From Pegoplata infirma (lineage: Eukaryota; Arthropoda; Insecta; Diptera; Anthomyiidae), in NCBI GenBank assembly GCA_963921195.1, contig OY992538.1:82583904-82647903 (forward strand): a DNA stretch of 64,000 bases, written 5' to 3'. Position numbers and translations under genes: made by a program. The notes beneath the pieces are model-generated. The model did not search any database and had not been told where the DNA came from. It saw only the letters and a list, made by a program, of their open reading frames with translations. Every line of letters starts with the position of its first letter. Positions within the stretch are counted from its first letter, which is position 1. Below, piece by piece: positions 24,126 to 36,020 of this stretch.

Positions 24126-24594
24126 TATAACACATATTGTATAGGGCATATTAAATTTAACATACCGTATGAAACACGTATCAGACTACAAGTGAATAAA
24201 TGATCCTTAATGGATTTTTAGACGTTTAAGCTTTGTCCCTTTGACCTGGGTATGATATGTTCTCTATCAAAAATACTAAAGAAAAAATAATATATGCCGA
24301 AAACACTTTTTAAGCAAATAAAAAAAAAAAATGGTCCATGATTTAAATATTTACACACAAAGTGTGTATTTGAAATATATGTAAACTATAATAAAACACA
24401 ATAGATGATTTTTTAAAAGCGCATCTTTAAAACGATAACAAAAATTTATTATTTGAATTTAACAATTTGCAAAATAAACAAAAAATAATCAATAAATTTA
24501 ACAAAAAGAATCTAATTTAAAAACTAATCTTAAGGTGATATGATGTACACTTTTAGTCTCCAATTTTTCGTCTTGATAAAAAACTACCGAAAAA

Positions 24595-25255
24595 GTTTCC
24601 TACAGAAAAATGTCTCAGAATCTGAGATTTTTTTTAGGAACAATGTCTCCGAGTCTAAGAATTTTTCTATAGATAAACTGTCTCAGCATCTAAGAATTTT
24701 TCTTTAGGAAAGTCTCAGAATCTGAGATTTTTCTATAAGAAAAATGTCTCAGAATCTGAGACTTTCTATAAGAAAAATGCCTCAGAATCAGAGACGTTTT
24801 CTATAAGAAAAATGTCTCAGAATCTGAGACTTTTTCTATAAGAAACATGTCTTAAAATCTGAGACTTTTTCTATAAGAAAAATGTCTCAGAATCTGAGAC
24901 TTTTTCTATAATACTTTTTTCTATAAGAAAAATGTCTCAGAATCTGAGACTTTTTCTATAAGAAAAATGTCTCAGAATCTGAGACTTTTTCAATAAGAAA
25001 AATGTCTCAGAATCTGAGACTTTTGCTATAAGAAAAATGTCTCAGAATCTGAGACTTTTGCTATAAGAAAAATGTCTCAGAATCTGAGACTTTTGCTATA
25101 AGAAAAATGTCTCAGAATCTGAGACTTTTTCTAAAGAAAAATGTCTTAGAATCTGAGACTTTTTCTATAAGAAAAACATATTAGAATCTGAGCCTTTTTC
25201 TATAAGAAAAATGTCTTGGAATCTGAGACTTTTTCTATAAGAAAAATGTCTCTGA
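24595..25255. repeat. 35-bp minisatellite with TCTCAGAATCTGAGA core
   Basis: About 18 units of AGAAAAATGTCTCAGAATCTG followed by AGACTTTTTCTATA, period 35. Central units are nearly identical and edge units diverged. The core TCTCAGAATCTGAGA is a perfect palindrome. The array runs directly into the captured gene fragment at about 25255. Confidence 0.85.
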
Positions 25256-25263
25256 AGCTATTG

Positions 25264-25955
25264 CTATTTTGTTTGTTGGGTAACAATTGTTGTTGTTGGG
25301 TAATAAAAGCTGCCGAGTGTGGTTGTGGTGTCCAGATGGCGACTGAAATCCAGATTTTCGGCTAGCTGTCTGGAATTTGTTCGCCACAGTCACAGCCCAT
25401 AGAGGTTTTTCATTCACGTTTGTTACTTACACAACTTTCAGCAGTTGCATGATCATAACCAGAAGAAAACGTTGATTTCTGATGTTGAACGTAGGCCGGA
25501 TGTTGATAATAAGGACGATAAAAATATGGATGACTGAAACTATGATAACTGGATCCAGGAAAATTTTAACTCTTTCCAAGATCACAACGCCGATTGTTGT
25601 TTTGGTTGCCTTTAGATCTAAAATAAAACAAAAATCATTAGTTTACCATATATGCACGTATAAATTCAGACGATATTGATATAAATTGCATTAATATTTT
25701 GGATTGCAATTTTTACCTTTTCTGGCGCTTAAATTCATCTATTCCGTTTGCTGATTTCCCCTGTCCATTTGTAATGTTTTCACATTATCCACATCTTTGT
25801 CATCTTTATTTGACTTCTAAAAACATCTAAGTTAAAAAAAATATACAAATCTGTTGTTTTTCATTAGACTTACCTTCAGCAAATCCGAAATCTGTAAGTA
25901 TCATTTTGAATAAATTAATTCCCTCGCATTTTTTCTTGATTTCAAGCGTTGAGTA
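25264..25955 (-). pseudogene. broken multi-exon host-type gene fragment inside hAT-like element
   Basis: Reading the minus strand, exon-like blocks are bounded by good splice sites and short fly-type introns (57, 98 and 65 bases). First block: about 25955-25874, with donor GAAG|GTAAGT; an internal acceptor ACTTACAG would leave an 18-base exon ISDLLK. Second: 25816-25717 (KSNKDDKDVDNVK then, after a frameshift, NGIDEFKRQKR). Third: 25618-25431 (SKGNQNNNRRCDLGKS, a stop or frameshift, then SSYHSFSHPYFYRPYYQH and HATAESC). Fourth: 25365-25264 (LAENLDFSRHLDTTTTLGSF, YYPTTTIVTQQTK, stop). Splice phases agree between the second, third and fourth blocks. At least two frame breaks mean it is not functional as read. 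I do not recognise the protein. It is most likely a host gene piece captured by the transposon. Confidence 0.5.
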
Positions 25956-27115
25956 TGTTTTTTTTTTTTGTTATTTTGTAATACATATTTGTTCATATTT
26001 TTTTTTTTACAAATAATAAAATAAAAAGAAAATTCAAATTTAAATTTGTTTTTTTTTTTTTTTTGTTTTTTCAAAATTCGTAAATATTATTGTTCTGATT
26101 TTAATCAAAAAATTAACTATGGCGACCAACTACTTGTTTGAAAGCATTCCTTTATACATCTTCCTTGCCATAAAGTTTTACATATTTTGCACAGAAAATC
26201 GAAAATTTAGGATCAGTTATGACCGATTTGAATAGATAAGCTAGGGGAAGTAGTTCCCCAATATCCTCTGCCGATACAAAATTTGTATTAATTGTCCTAT
26301 TGATAGGCGAATCGCATTTTCACAGTTTCCTTCCCTTTGCGATAAATGTTTACAAATGCGTTTATTACGCTAAATAACAGAACTTTATCATTATTTATAT
26401 TATTTTTTATATCCACGCTCACAAAAAGGGGCGGGACGAGAGAAATTGTTAAAAACGTGTCATTTGTTAAAAATTTTGGGTTTTCAGAGGCTGTTTTGGT
26501 TTTACAAGGGAAAAATTTTCCCCTCATCCGCTTTTGCTCATTTACGCACTTAAAGAATTAAAAAGAAACTTTACAGATGGATTACTTAATGGTCCCTTAT
26601 AAAGTTTCAAAAAAAGTAAAAAAATCTTTCACTTTGTTCGGAATTTTCTAATTTTCAAGTCAAAAAAGGAACCCAAAGACATTGCCCTGCAGGTCCAATA
26701 TTGACCCTAAAAGTATCAATTCTGACTCCGACAATTTTTAAATTCGAATATAAGAAAAATTTATCCACTCTTTTGTATATTAAGTAAAACGGCTTAAAAA
26801 TTAAATTGTGCTCCAAAAAAGTTAGAGAAATTAAGTCCAACATGCCTCATTGGACAGATATATCAAACACCTTTCAAACGATATCCATTTTGTCACCATC
26901 GGACAACAAATACTGAAGAAATAGTCAATTTTGATTACAAAATTTGACAAAAAAATCCCGAAATCCCGGGATTTTTCGGGATTTATCAATCCCGGAAAAT
27001 CCCGAAAAATCCCGGGATTGAAAAACATAAATCCCGGGATTCGGGATTTGTCAATCCCGAAAAATCCCGGGATTTCGGGATTCGGGATTTCCCGTTTGGC
27101 ATCCCTAATTCATAT

Positions 27116-28121
27116 AGAAAATTTTAAAGATTCGGAGACACTTTTCTGCACTAAAGATTCTGGAAACTTTTTCTGTACATAATTCTCAGATTCTAAGACA
27201 TAGAGAAAAAAATAGAAAAATTCTTGGATTCTAAAATATTTTTCCGCGGAAAAGAATTAACGGATTCTGAAAATCTCAGATTCTAAGAAATTTTTTCCGT
27301 ATAGAAACATTTTTAGATTCTAAAACATTTTTCCGTAGAGAAGAATTTACGAATTCAGTGGGGGTGTTCTGTAATTTATGCGAAAAGTTTTCGCATCGAA
27401 AAGTATGAAACAAAAAATTTCATCGTTTCTCGATTCTGGAAAAAAAGTTGTTTCTGTATATCAATGCGAAAACGGCAGCATTTTTATTGGAATATTCCAA
27501 ATCAGCTGTCAAAAAGGTAAATAAGGCGAGAAAATAATAAAAATCACAACAAAAAAAAAACGCAATTTCACATTTTTTTTAAACAACACTCGTAACATTG
27601 ACAAACAAAAATGAAATAATAAATTAAATTATGAAAATAATGTGTAGTATATCATTAATAATATTAGTTGATAGTATTTTCTTGAAAAAAATATTGTTTT
27701 TTATTTATTATAACTCAAAAGTTTTTTAATTTACAAAATATCGCATCATTTTTAAATGTGAGTGATTTTGACACTTCAACTTCAAAAGTTTTCGATCAAT
27801 TGGTTTACAGAAACAGTTTTTCTCGCATCTTTCCAATAATTTTGAAAAAAATCATATTTGACAGAAAGTTTCCGCATAACAAAATTACAGAAACAGTCGA
27901 ATGCGAAAAGTCAGGTTTTGTGCTGATTCACGATGTTTCTGTTTCGTTTTTCATGTTTCATGTGAGAAATCTTTCGATTCGAGAGTTATAGAACACCGCT
28001 ACAGGTTAATTTTTCCGTGTTAAAAAAAAAAAACATTTTTCTATATATAAAAAGTCTCTGAGACATTTTTCTTTTTAGAAAAATTATTTGAAATATTTTT
28101 CTGTGTAGAAAAAGTCTCTAA
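27116..28121. repeat. left part of the TCTGAGACATTTTTC array, with an inserted MITE
   Basis: Units of the TCTCAGATTCT / AGTCTCTGAGACATTTTTC family lie at 27120-27350 and 28010-28121. Between them 27357-28005 is an inverted-repeat element (GTGGGGGTGTTCTGTAA at the left, inverse of CTGTAGCGGTGTTCTATAA at the right). The array resumes at 31879 after the Harbinger-like insertion, so 27.1-33.6 kb was once one array. Confidence 0.65.
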
Positions 28122-28336
28122 CAAGGGAAGTATCTCAACCCTTATGAACCGATTTGCATGAAACGTAAAATATATATAAAAGAGACACTTCTAAGGTTGG
28201 GGTGTCTCGGCTTATCGGCCATATCGGGGATTTTGGGGTTCAAAACATGGGTCAAAAAATGGCGAAAAAATCGTTTATTGGATTTTTCAGCCATTTCTTT
28301 CTAAGAAACTATATGATGTTTACATATGTGAAGAAA

Positions 28337-29894
28337 CCCGAGTAAAATAATTTAAGATGATCTTATATACTTTTATATAGTCATATTATTTGATATATGA
28401 TCATGTGTGACACTATGTATTGCAAGATAAATTTATATAATAAATTTTGATGTGGGATTTTATTAAGATATCGCCATACATAACTATATGTTGCAACATC
28501 TGGTCCCATGCATCATTTTAAATTTCTAAGTGTTTTATATAAAATTTTATATGCCTCCATTATTTTTTAATATTTTCAAAGTGTTTTATATAAAATTTCA
28601 TATGACTTCATATTTTTTTATTTTTCTAAGATTTTTCCAAGCACCACTTTTTTATCACGAATATTTTCTAAGTGTTTTATATAAAACTTTATATGACTCC
28701 ATCTTTTAAATTTTTTCTAAGTTTTTTTCAAGGAACATTTTTTTTATCGAAAATATTTTCTAAGTGTTTTATTACCCGAGTAAAAATTTTTATATGATGT
28801 AATATATAATGATATGTAACACAATATATATTTATACGCAATTTGATCCGAATAATGGTGGATGTTTTTGCATTACAAAAGATCAACTTGTATAAAATAT
28901 GATTTGATTTCATCCGAGTTTTGACCAGACATTGCTATATATTGGTGGATCTAATTAGATATAATTGCATAAAAACATATAAAATCCTGGTGTTTTTTGG
29001 TTTGAGTTGAGATACACCACAGGTCAACGATACATTCACCAAACATATAATTTTCTAAAACAAAAAAATGTTTGGGTACGCTTCGAACCAGATAGGTGAT
29101 ATACATAACCCTAACAAGGAAATGTTTAGGAACATTTTAAGAAGTTTTTTATACTTTGCCTAAAAAACTTAGAAAATTTTTGGTTAATTGGAAACATATA
29201 AAGTTTTATATGGGAACAGAATAAGCTATATATAATTTGATGTTAAATTATACAGAAAAACAAATTTTGTATTGACCCTCATATTATTTTATTTAATTAT
29301 ATCAACCGTACACCTTCTAATCCGAATCATGATTAAATTATATATTACTACATATGACTGCATTAAAAAAATTTAGAAAATATCTCAAGGATGTATAATC
29401 ATATATAATTTATTATGTTTGTATCAAGTTATATATTGTAATATATGTTTATTTTTACTCGGGTATATAAAATTTTATATAACTCAATTTTTTCAAATTT
29501 TTCTAAGTTTTTTCCAAGGACAAATTTTTTTGAAAATATTTTCTAAGTGTTTTATATAAAATTTAACATGACTCCATTTTTTTTAAATTTGTCTAAGTTT
29601 TTTTCAAAGAACAACTTATTTTTATTATTTTAATTTTTCAACTTTTTATTAAAAACTAAAAAAAAAACATCCGATTTCTAAAATTGTATAAATTTTAATA
29701 TAATTGGATATAATTTTATATCATTGGATTAGACCAAAACTCGTATCAAAGTCGATATAAAGTTATATAAACTGATATTATTAGATATTATTCGATCAAA
29801 TCTTATGAAACCATTTTTCGTGTAAGATTATATCAAAATAGACACGAACCCATATTAAATTATATATTGTGTCATATCAATTTTTTTACTCGGG
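28337..29894. mobile_element. CCCGAG-family element, duplication AA, with nested copy
   Basis: CCCGAGTAAAATAATTTAAG at the left and a right end finishing TTTTTTACTCGGG. The sister Harbinger-like copy reads GAAGAAAGGTTTTTTT uninterrupted at about 52920; here the flanks are GAAGAAA and AAGGTTTTTTT, so two bases (AA) were duplicated. The interior repeats an approximately 85-bp unit AAGTGTTTTATATAAAATTT. The nested copy 28775-29463 is described separately. Confidence 0.65.
28775..29463. mobile_element. CCCGAG-family element, 689 bp, duplication TA
   Basis: CCCGAGTAAAAATTTTTATA to TTATTTTTACTCGGG, inserted into a repeat unit of the outer CCCGAG element with TA on both sides. It is almost identical in length and sequence to 13918-16034 minus its nested insert. 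No coding frame. Confidence 0.7.
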
Positions 29895-31878
29895 AAGGTT
29901 TTTTTAATGCCTATCCAATGCCAGACAGGGCCAGCATGATCCAATTTCGGCCAAAAGTCTTTATCGTTGTTGGATCCGTCTGAAAATGTGCTTCTAGAGG
30001 AATTCGAGGTCGCTGATTTCAAAATTTAGCTAAAAACAAAAAAAATCAAAATGGCGGATCCAATATGGCGGACAATTTTTTTTAAAAATTGTCCGATTGA
30101 ACTCAAATTTTGTTTTATGTGGGTCTTGGAGTTACTATAGTATTTATAAATAAGAATTGTTACTCCGAATTTTGAAAAACAAAATGGCAGACTAAATATG
30201 CTTCTTAAAGTTTAAAAAATTATCCAACTCCGGCCAAAAGTCTTTATCGTTGTTGGATCCGGCTGAAAATGTGCTTCTAGAGTATTTCGGGGTCGCTGAT
30301 TCCAAAATTTAACTAAAAACTAAAAAAATCAAAATGGCACATCCAATATGGCGGACAAATTTTTTTAATAATTGTCCGATTTAACTCAAATTTTGTTTTA
30401 AGGGGGTCATGGAGTTACTGAATCAGAATTACTGGCGTGAATTTTGAAAAATAAAATGGCGGACTAAATATGCTTAGTAAAGTTTGTTACAAGTAATTAA
30501 AAAACAGTTATATTCCTTTTCTTTGTTGACGTTAGCTGAAAGTGTCACGTAGTAAATTTCCGGGTCTGTTATCTTAAAATCGAACTGATAAAATTCTATA
30601 TGGCGGAAACAATATGGCGGCTGGATTTTTTAACTTTGTCTGATCTAACTAAAAATTAGTTTTAAGAGTATTAAGAGTGTTTGCAGTTAAATCTACTCAC
30701 ATAATTTTTATATATATATATTTTTTTTATATAAATATGGAAATGGTGTAAACGACTTAGTTAGTTTCAGAAAAGCTTTTGGAAATGGTGACGACAAATT
30801 ATTCACTTTTTTTCTTTATTTTGGAAATTCAATAAAAAATCTTTGAATTTAATTGGAAATGGTGTAACTGATATTTTCCATAATTCTACAAAAAACTGGA
30901 AATGTAGATAATTTTTTTTTCCTACACTTAAGGCACTCTCTCTCGATTAAAAAACTAATCAAGCGTAAAACAATATTTTGCGTTAAATTATTTTTTTAAA
31001 AACAAATCTTGGACCACTGCATATATAGCTGTAATTTCGCCATTTATTATTTCGAGCAAGTTTGGGCAACTTTTTTCGAAAGATATAGATCCATTCTATA
31101 TCAAAAAAATATAGACCGATTGTATTGAACTGAGGATCGCTGAGGATTTTTTCGGCGCGAGGTAAATAGCTAAAAAATTATAACTTTTTTCACAAAACGC
31201 GAATTGCTGCCAGGCAAATGAGTTATATTTGTCCATGTTATTTTCGTTACAAAGGCTTATATATATGCTTGAACCACGCAAACAAAAAGTTAAACATTAG
31301 CAAGAGAAGTTTGGAAAAAAATTAAAAAAGTATCTCAACTTTTAAAATTTTTTTACCAAATTTTTTAACTTTGAAGACCTGTCAAAGGAAAGGGTGTAAT
31401 TGGATCATAAAGATAAGTTCAGAAAACCTGCTTCTATATATGCCCAACAAACTGGTAAACATTTTTTTTGAGAATTTACAAATAAGGACTTTTGGCCGGA
31501 AATCGATCTGTCTGGCCCTCTGTGCAATGGTGGCATAACCTTGTAAAAGTTTGCCTTCATTAAATACTTTTTTCATCAAAATGTGTAAATTTTGGGGGGT
31601 ATTTATATGAAGACATTGACCTACGAAGTCCATATGAATATGAAATAATCTTTATTAAATTTAAGTCGACACGTATTTTTTCTCTAGAGGATATTCCTGT
31701 TAGTTCGGGAGTTATCGAAATTTTCCCGGAGGTCCACATTGTTTCATAAGGGGACAACGATATTTTGAAACACTGATATGGCCGATAAGCTGATACACCC
31801 CAACCTTAAAATCGTCTCTGTTATGTATATTTTAAGTTTCAGGCAATTCGGTTCATAAGGGTTGAGATACTTCCCTTG

Positions 31879-33600
31879 TAAGGCATTTTTTTCAACATAA
31901 ATAATTCTCAGAGACATTTTTCTGTATAGCTAAAGTCTTTAAATCATTTTTCTGTATAGAAAAAGTCTCTTAGGCATTTTTCTGTATAGAAAAACTCTCC
32001 GAGACGTTTTTCTGTACAGAAAAAGTCTCTGAGACATTTTTCTATATAAAAAAAGTCTCTGAGACATTTTTCTGTATAAAAAAGTCTCTAAGACATTTTT
32101 TTGTATAGAAAAAGTCTCTGACACATTTTTCTGTATAGAAAAAGTTTTTGAGACATTTTTTTGTATAGAAAAAGTCTTTGAGACATTTTTCTGTACAGAA
32201 AAAGACTCTGAGACATTTTTCTGTATAGAAAAGTCTCTGAGACATTTTTCTATATAGAAAAAGTCTCTGACACATTTTTCTGTGCAGAAAAAGCCACTGA
32301 ACATTTGTGTGTGTAGAAAAAAGCACTGATACATTTTTCTGTGTAGAAAAAGATATTTTTCTGTATAGAAAAAGTCATTAAGACATTTTTTTGTACACAA
32401 AAAGTATCTGAGGAATTCTTCTGTATAGAAAAAGTCTCTGAGACAGTTTTCTGTATAGAAAAAGTCTCTAAGACATCATTCTGTATAGAGAAACTCTCTG
32501 ATATATTTTTCTGTGTAAACAAGTGTCGGAAACATTTTTTTGTATAGAAAAATTGTTTGAGACATTTTTTTTGTGTATTAAAATGTCTGAGATATTTTTC
32601 TGTATAGAAAAAGTGTCTAAAACATTTTTCTGTATAGAAAAAGTGTCTGAGACATTTTTCTGTATAGAAAAAGTGTCTGAGACATTTTTTTGTATATAAA
32701 AAGTCTCTGAAACATTTTTCTGAATAGATAAAGTCTCTGAGACATTTTTCTGTATAGATAAAGTCTCTGAGACATTTTTCTGTATAGAAAATTCTCTGAG
32801 ACATTTTTCTGTATAGAAAAAGTCTCTGAGACATTTTTTTGAATAGAAAAAGTTCCTTAAACATATTCTGTATAGAAAAGTCTCTGAGACAATTTTTTGT
32901 TTAGACAAAGTCTATGAGACAATTTTCTGTATAGAGAAGTCTGTCCCAGAGACATAAAAAAGTCTCTGAGACATTTTTCTGTGTAGACAAATTCTCTGAG
33001 ACATTTTTCGGTGTAGACAAAGTCTCTAAGACATTTTTCTTTATAGAAAAAGTCTCTAAGAGATTTTTTGGATTGACAAAGTCTCTAAGACATTTTTCTG
33101 TATAGAAAAAGTCTCTGAGACATTTTTCTTTATAGAAAAGATCTCTGAGACATTTTTCTGTAAAGCCTCTAAGAAATTTTGGTGTATTGAAAAAGGCTCT
33201 GAGACATTTTTCTCTATAAAAAAGTCTTTGAGACATTTTTTTGTATATAAAATGTCCTGTATAGAAAAATTCTCTAAGAAATTAGTCTGCACAGAAAAAT
33301 TCTCAGAGACATTTTTCTGTATAGAAAATATTTCTGAGATACTTTTGTGTATAGAAAAATCTCTGAGACATTTTTCTGTATAAAAAATGTCTCTGAGACA
33401 TTTTTCTGGATAGAAAAAGTCTTTTAGTAAGTTTTCTGTAAAGAAAAAGTCTCTTGAGACATTTGTGTTGAATAGCAAAAGTTTTACATATATTTTTCTG
33501 TATAGAAAATGTTTCTGAGACATTTTTCTGGATATAAAAAGTCGTTGAGTCATTTTTCTGGATAGAAAAAGTCTCTGAGATGTTTTTTTTAAGTGAAAAA
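31879..33600. repeat. 30-bp minisatellite TGTATAGAAAAAGTCTCTGA
   Basis: Nearly 60 units with period 30 (TGTATAGAAAAAGTCTCTGA then GACATTTTTC). Because 30 is divisible by three and the unit lacks stops, several minus-strand frames stay open for up to 204 codons (peptides like FFYTEKCLRD repeated). These shift frame at every small indel and have no conserved start, so I reject them as genes. Confidence 0.85.
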
Positions 33601-33626
33601 AATCTCTGAGATGTTTTTCAAAAAAA

Positions 33627-33872
33627 GCACAGTGGGATACAATTCGAAATTTTTTCTGAAGGAAATAAATTTTTCAGAATCTCAGAATTTAGAAAAAATC
33701 TCTGAAACATTTTTCGGTATTAAAAATGTCTCTGAGATATTTTTCTAAATAGAAAATGTCTCTGAGACATTTATCTGTATAGAAAAAGTCTGTGAGACAT
33801 TTTGTAAATTCTCAGATTCTAAAAAAAATTTCCTTTAAAGAAAAAGTTTCGAATTTTATCCCACTGTGCTCT
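33627..33872. mobile_element. small inverted-repeat element in the minisatellite
   Basis: GCACAGTGGGATACAATTCG at the left is the inverse of CGAATTTTATCCCACTGTGC at the right. The middle is minisatellite-like. No clear TSD. The following 33873-34605 is intron sequence beside Nox exon 2 in which I see no element or gene. Confidence 0.5.
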
Positions 33873-34605
33873 TGTAGAATATAAATTCTTCCTTGATTAT
33901 GAAAAATTGTACAAACCAACACAAAATTTTTTAAATGTTTATTTTACACAAGAACATGAATTAAATAGAGTCAATTGACAACGCCAACACTTTGTATACC
34001 GTGCTCTAGTCAGCCCCAAAACATAAAAAAGATGAAAAATGTTGTTGAACAACATTGTAACTTCTTTATGTGAATTTTAATCGAAAAACATAAAAAAGGG
34101 GATTTACTTTTGGTGCACTTTTTCAACCAACAGACTCTTAAGATTTGAACATTTGTTGTGTTAAAATAAAATTAATGTTAGCGCTTGTTATTTGTTACAA
34201 AAAATATTAAGCTGTTGTTAAACATTTATTTAGAAGAAGATTAAAAAAAATTAAGTCAGTTTTTTAATTAAAACTTGATGATTAAACACAACGAAGGCTT
34301 CAGGCTTTAAAACAACACATTTCGTATATTGCTGCTTCTGTTTCATTCACATCAAAGCTTTAATCGCGACAAGATTTCGATCATATGGTACTATATCATC
34401 CGTCTTATTATCAAAATCTCGTTCGAACGGAAATAATCAAAAACATGTAATTTTCTCATCATAATTTTAAGAAACAAATAAGTTTTTCAGAATTCCTAAA
34501 ACTCCCACCGTTTTTGGTATTTTTTAATCTAATATTTATATTTAACGCCTTATGCCCTGATTGAATTTACATCTCTAATAAAAATGTTAAAAAAATTGCA
34601 CTTAC

Positions 34606-34700
34606 GTCAAACGTCCTTTTAAATGTTCTATCCAACGATCTTGCACCAAAAAGCCGTTGCCATCTAAATCAAATAAATGAAAGAATTTTTGTAGAAATTC
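34606..34700 (-). CDS. Nox: Nox exon 2, EF-hand-like segment
   Basis: This 95-base exon is bounded by an acceptor TTTCTTTACAG and a donor AC|GTAAGT. It enters at phase 0, matching exon 1, and leaves after two bases of a codon. It encodes 31 residues containing HLFDLDGNGFLVQDRW, an EF-hand loop with D, D and N at loop positions 1, 3 and 5, the invariant G at 6, and R at position 12 where calcium-binding loops normally have E. In NOX5-type enzymes the N-terminal EF-hands fold onto the dehydrogenase domain and switch it on with calcium. It lies about 21.3 kb downstream of exon 1 across transposon-filled intron 1. It is too short to stand out as an open reading frame and was found by reading the minus strand for splice sites. 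Confidence 0.82.
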
Positions 34701-34838
34701 CTGTAAAGAAATAACAAAAAGAAAGATGTTTTCAATTAGATATGCAAATTATTTAAACAAAGTAATAAATATTTAACATTTATTTAAATATTATAAATTG
34801 GTTTTGGAGAAACCAGTTTTTTTCCAAATAAAAGACTA

Positions 34839-35361
34839 CACACAAAAAAACCTTGTCAAATTACTAGAAAAAGTCTCGTAATCCCATTTTACCAATATTT
34901 GACAGTTTTCCTTGATTTTTAACAAAAAATTTTTGATCGAAATTTACATTTTTTATTTTAAAATTTTTTTTTGTTATTTTACAAATTTCCAACTTTTTTT
35001 ACAAAAAAATCTAGTAAATTCACGAGAATTCCTTGTAAGTTTTATTTGCCAAAAAAGTTGTAAATTTACAATTTTATTGGTAAAAAGCTTGTAAAATTAC
35101 AAAAAAGCTCGTAATTTTTACTAGGAATTCTCGTAAAATAGGAGGTAGAAAAAAATCTAGTAAAATAACGAGACTTCCTTGTAAGTTTTATCTCGTCAAA
35201 AAAATTATAAATTTACAATTTTATTGGTAAAATTACAAAATTGTTGGTAAAAAGCTTGTAAAATTACAAGAAATTATTGTCAAATAGAAGGTAGCAAAAA
35301 ATAAAAGTTACAAATTGTTCTTGTCATTTTACAAGGGGGTTTTTTTTTTTTTTTTTGAGTG
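34839..35361. mobile_element. CACACAAAA/CACTCAAAA TA-target MITE, 523 bp
   Basis: CACACAAAAAAACCTTGT at the left, and a right end of ACAAGGGGG, a T run and GAGTG, with TA on both sides. The interior repeats TTACAAG/CTTGTAA words. Closely related to 47382-47875 and to the left ends at 57623 and 60082. It lies about 140 bp upstream of Nox exon 2. Confidence 0.6.
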
Positions 35362-35677
35362 TATATTTTAAAAATTAATAATTTTTAGACATTTCTACAC
35401 CATTTTTAGATAAAATTCGTAAAAGTTTAATAAAATTTCGAAGATTTTAATATAAATTTTAAGTTTCCTTAAAAAAAGGTGAAGTAAAATTAAAAAACAA
35501 AATTAATTTTGAATTCGAAAAAAATTAAAATCGTAAGAGATTAGTTGAAATTTGTAAAAAACCAAATCAAGTTTTAAAATATCAATAGAAATTCAAAAAT
35601 ACAAGTTTAGTTCGAAATGTCACTTGAATTTCGCAAAAAAATAAAACAACACAAGATCATTTTAAATTCGTTAATTA

Positions 35678-35800
35678 CAAAAAAAAAAAAAAAAAAACAG
35701 AAAGGAAAGGAAAGGAAAAGAAAGAAGAGGAAAAAACGAAAGAAAAGAGAAAGAAAAAAAGTAGGGGGAAAAGAACAAAGATAGAAAGCAAATGACCAGG
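35678..35800 (+). repeat. polypurine tract
   Basis: An A run of about 20 is followed by more than 90 bases made almost only of A and G (GGAAAGGAAAGGAAAAG and similar). Antisense frames (F/S/L-rich) are artefacts. The flanks 35362-35677 and 35801-36020 hold no recognisable element. Confidence 0.7.
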
Positions 35801-36020
35801 ATGTAAAAAATTCTTAGGAGAGGTATGTGTGTGCTGATGATATACGCCAGCACACACAGAAAAATAAAATTCCAACTGTATTTGTCGGTTGTACCAAATA
35901 AAAATTAGGTTGCTGCTACTAAATACGGCTATGACAAACCAATTTTATAGTTGCTCCAATTAAAATCAAGTTATAACAAACGAATTCAGTTGTTACTATC
36001 GATAGTCATATACAAACTAA

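Larger units (their letters stand above)
23209..27107. mobile_element. hAT-like element family C, TSD ATTCATAT, carrying a gene fragment
   Basis: Ends TAGGGATGCCAAACGGGATT and its inverse at 27088-27107 are flanked by the perfect 8-bp duplication ATTCATAT (23201-23208 and 27108-27115). Both subterminal zones are arrays of CGGGATTTTT/CCCGGG words (23230-23360 and 26955-27090). The 3.9-kb body holds a TA MITE (23676-24125), a 35-bp minisatellite, a broken spliced gene fragment (25264-25955) and repeat sequence. It lies in Nox intron 2, just upstream of exon 3. No transposase frame was seen. Confidence 0.8.
28122..31878. mobile_element. PIF/Harbinger-like element, TSD TAA
   Basis: Ends CAAGGGAAGTATCTCAACCC and its inverse are flanked by the 3-bp duplication TAA (28119-28121, 31879-31881). 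A second copy at 52713-54034 has TSD TTA. Arms continue with CCTTATGAACCGATTTGC and TAAGGTTGGGGTGTCTCGGC, then ATATGGCCGATAAGC in inverse. A TWA 3-bp TSD fits PIF/Harbinger. The interior has CCCGAG insertions (28337-29894) and a duplicated module at about 29930-30190 and 30225-30470 (GTCTTTATCGTTGTTGGATC, AAAATGGCGGA). No transposase frame survives. Confidence 0.75.

Noticed and set aside
24595..25255. CRISPR-like array of regular repeats
   Set aside because: Units are contiguous with no unique spacers, there are no cas genes, and the DNA is eukaryotic. It is a minisatellite.
31939..33553. Minus-strand frames of 94-204 codons with repeated FFYTEKCLRD-type peptides
   Set aside because: They arise from the 30-bp minisatellite, whose period is a multiple of three and whose unit lacks stops. 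The same repeat is open in several overlapping frames and shifts at each indel.
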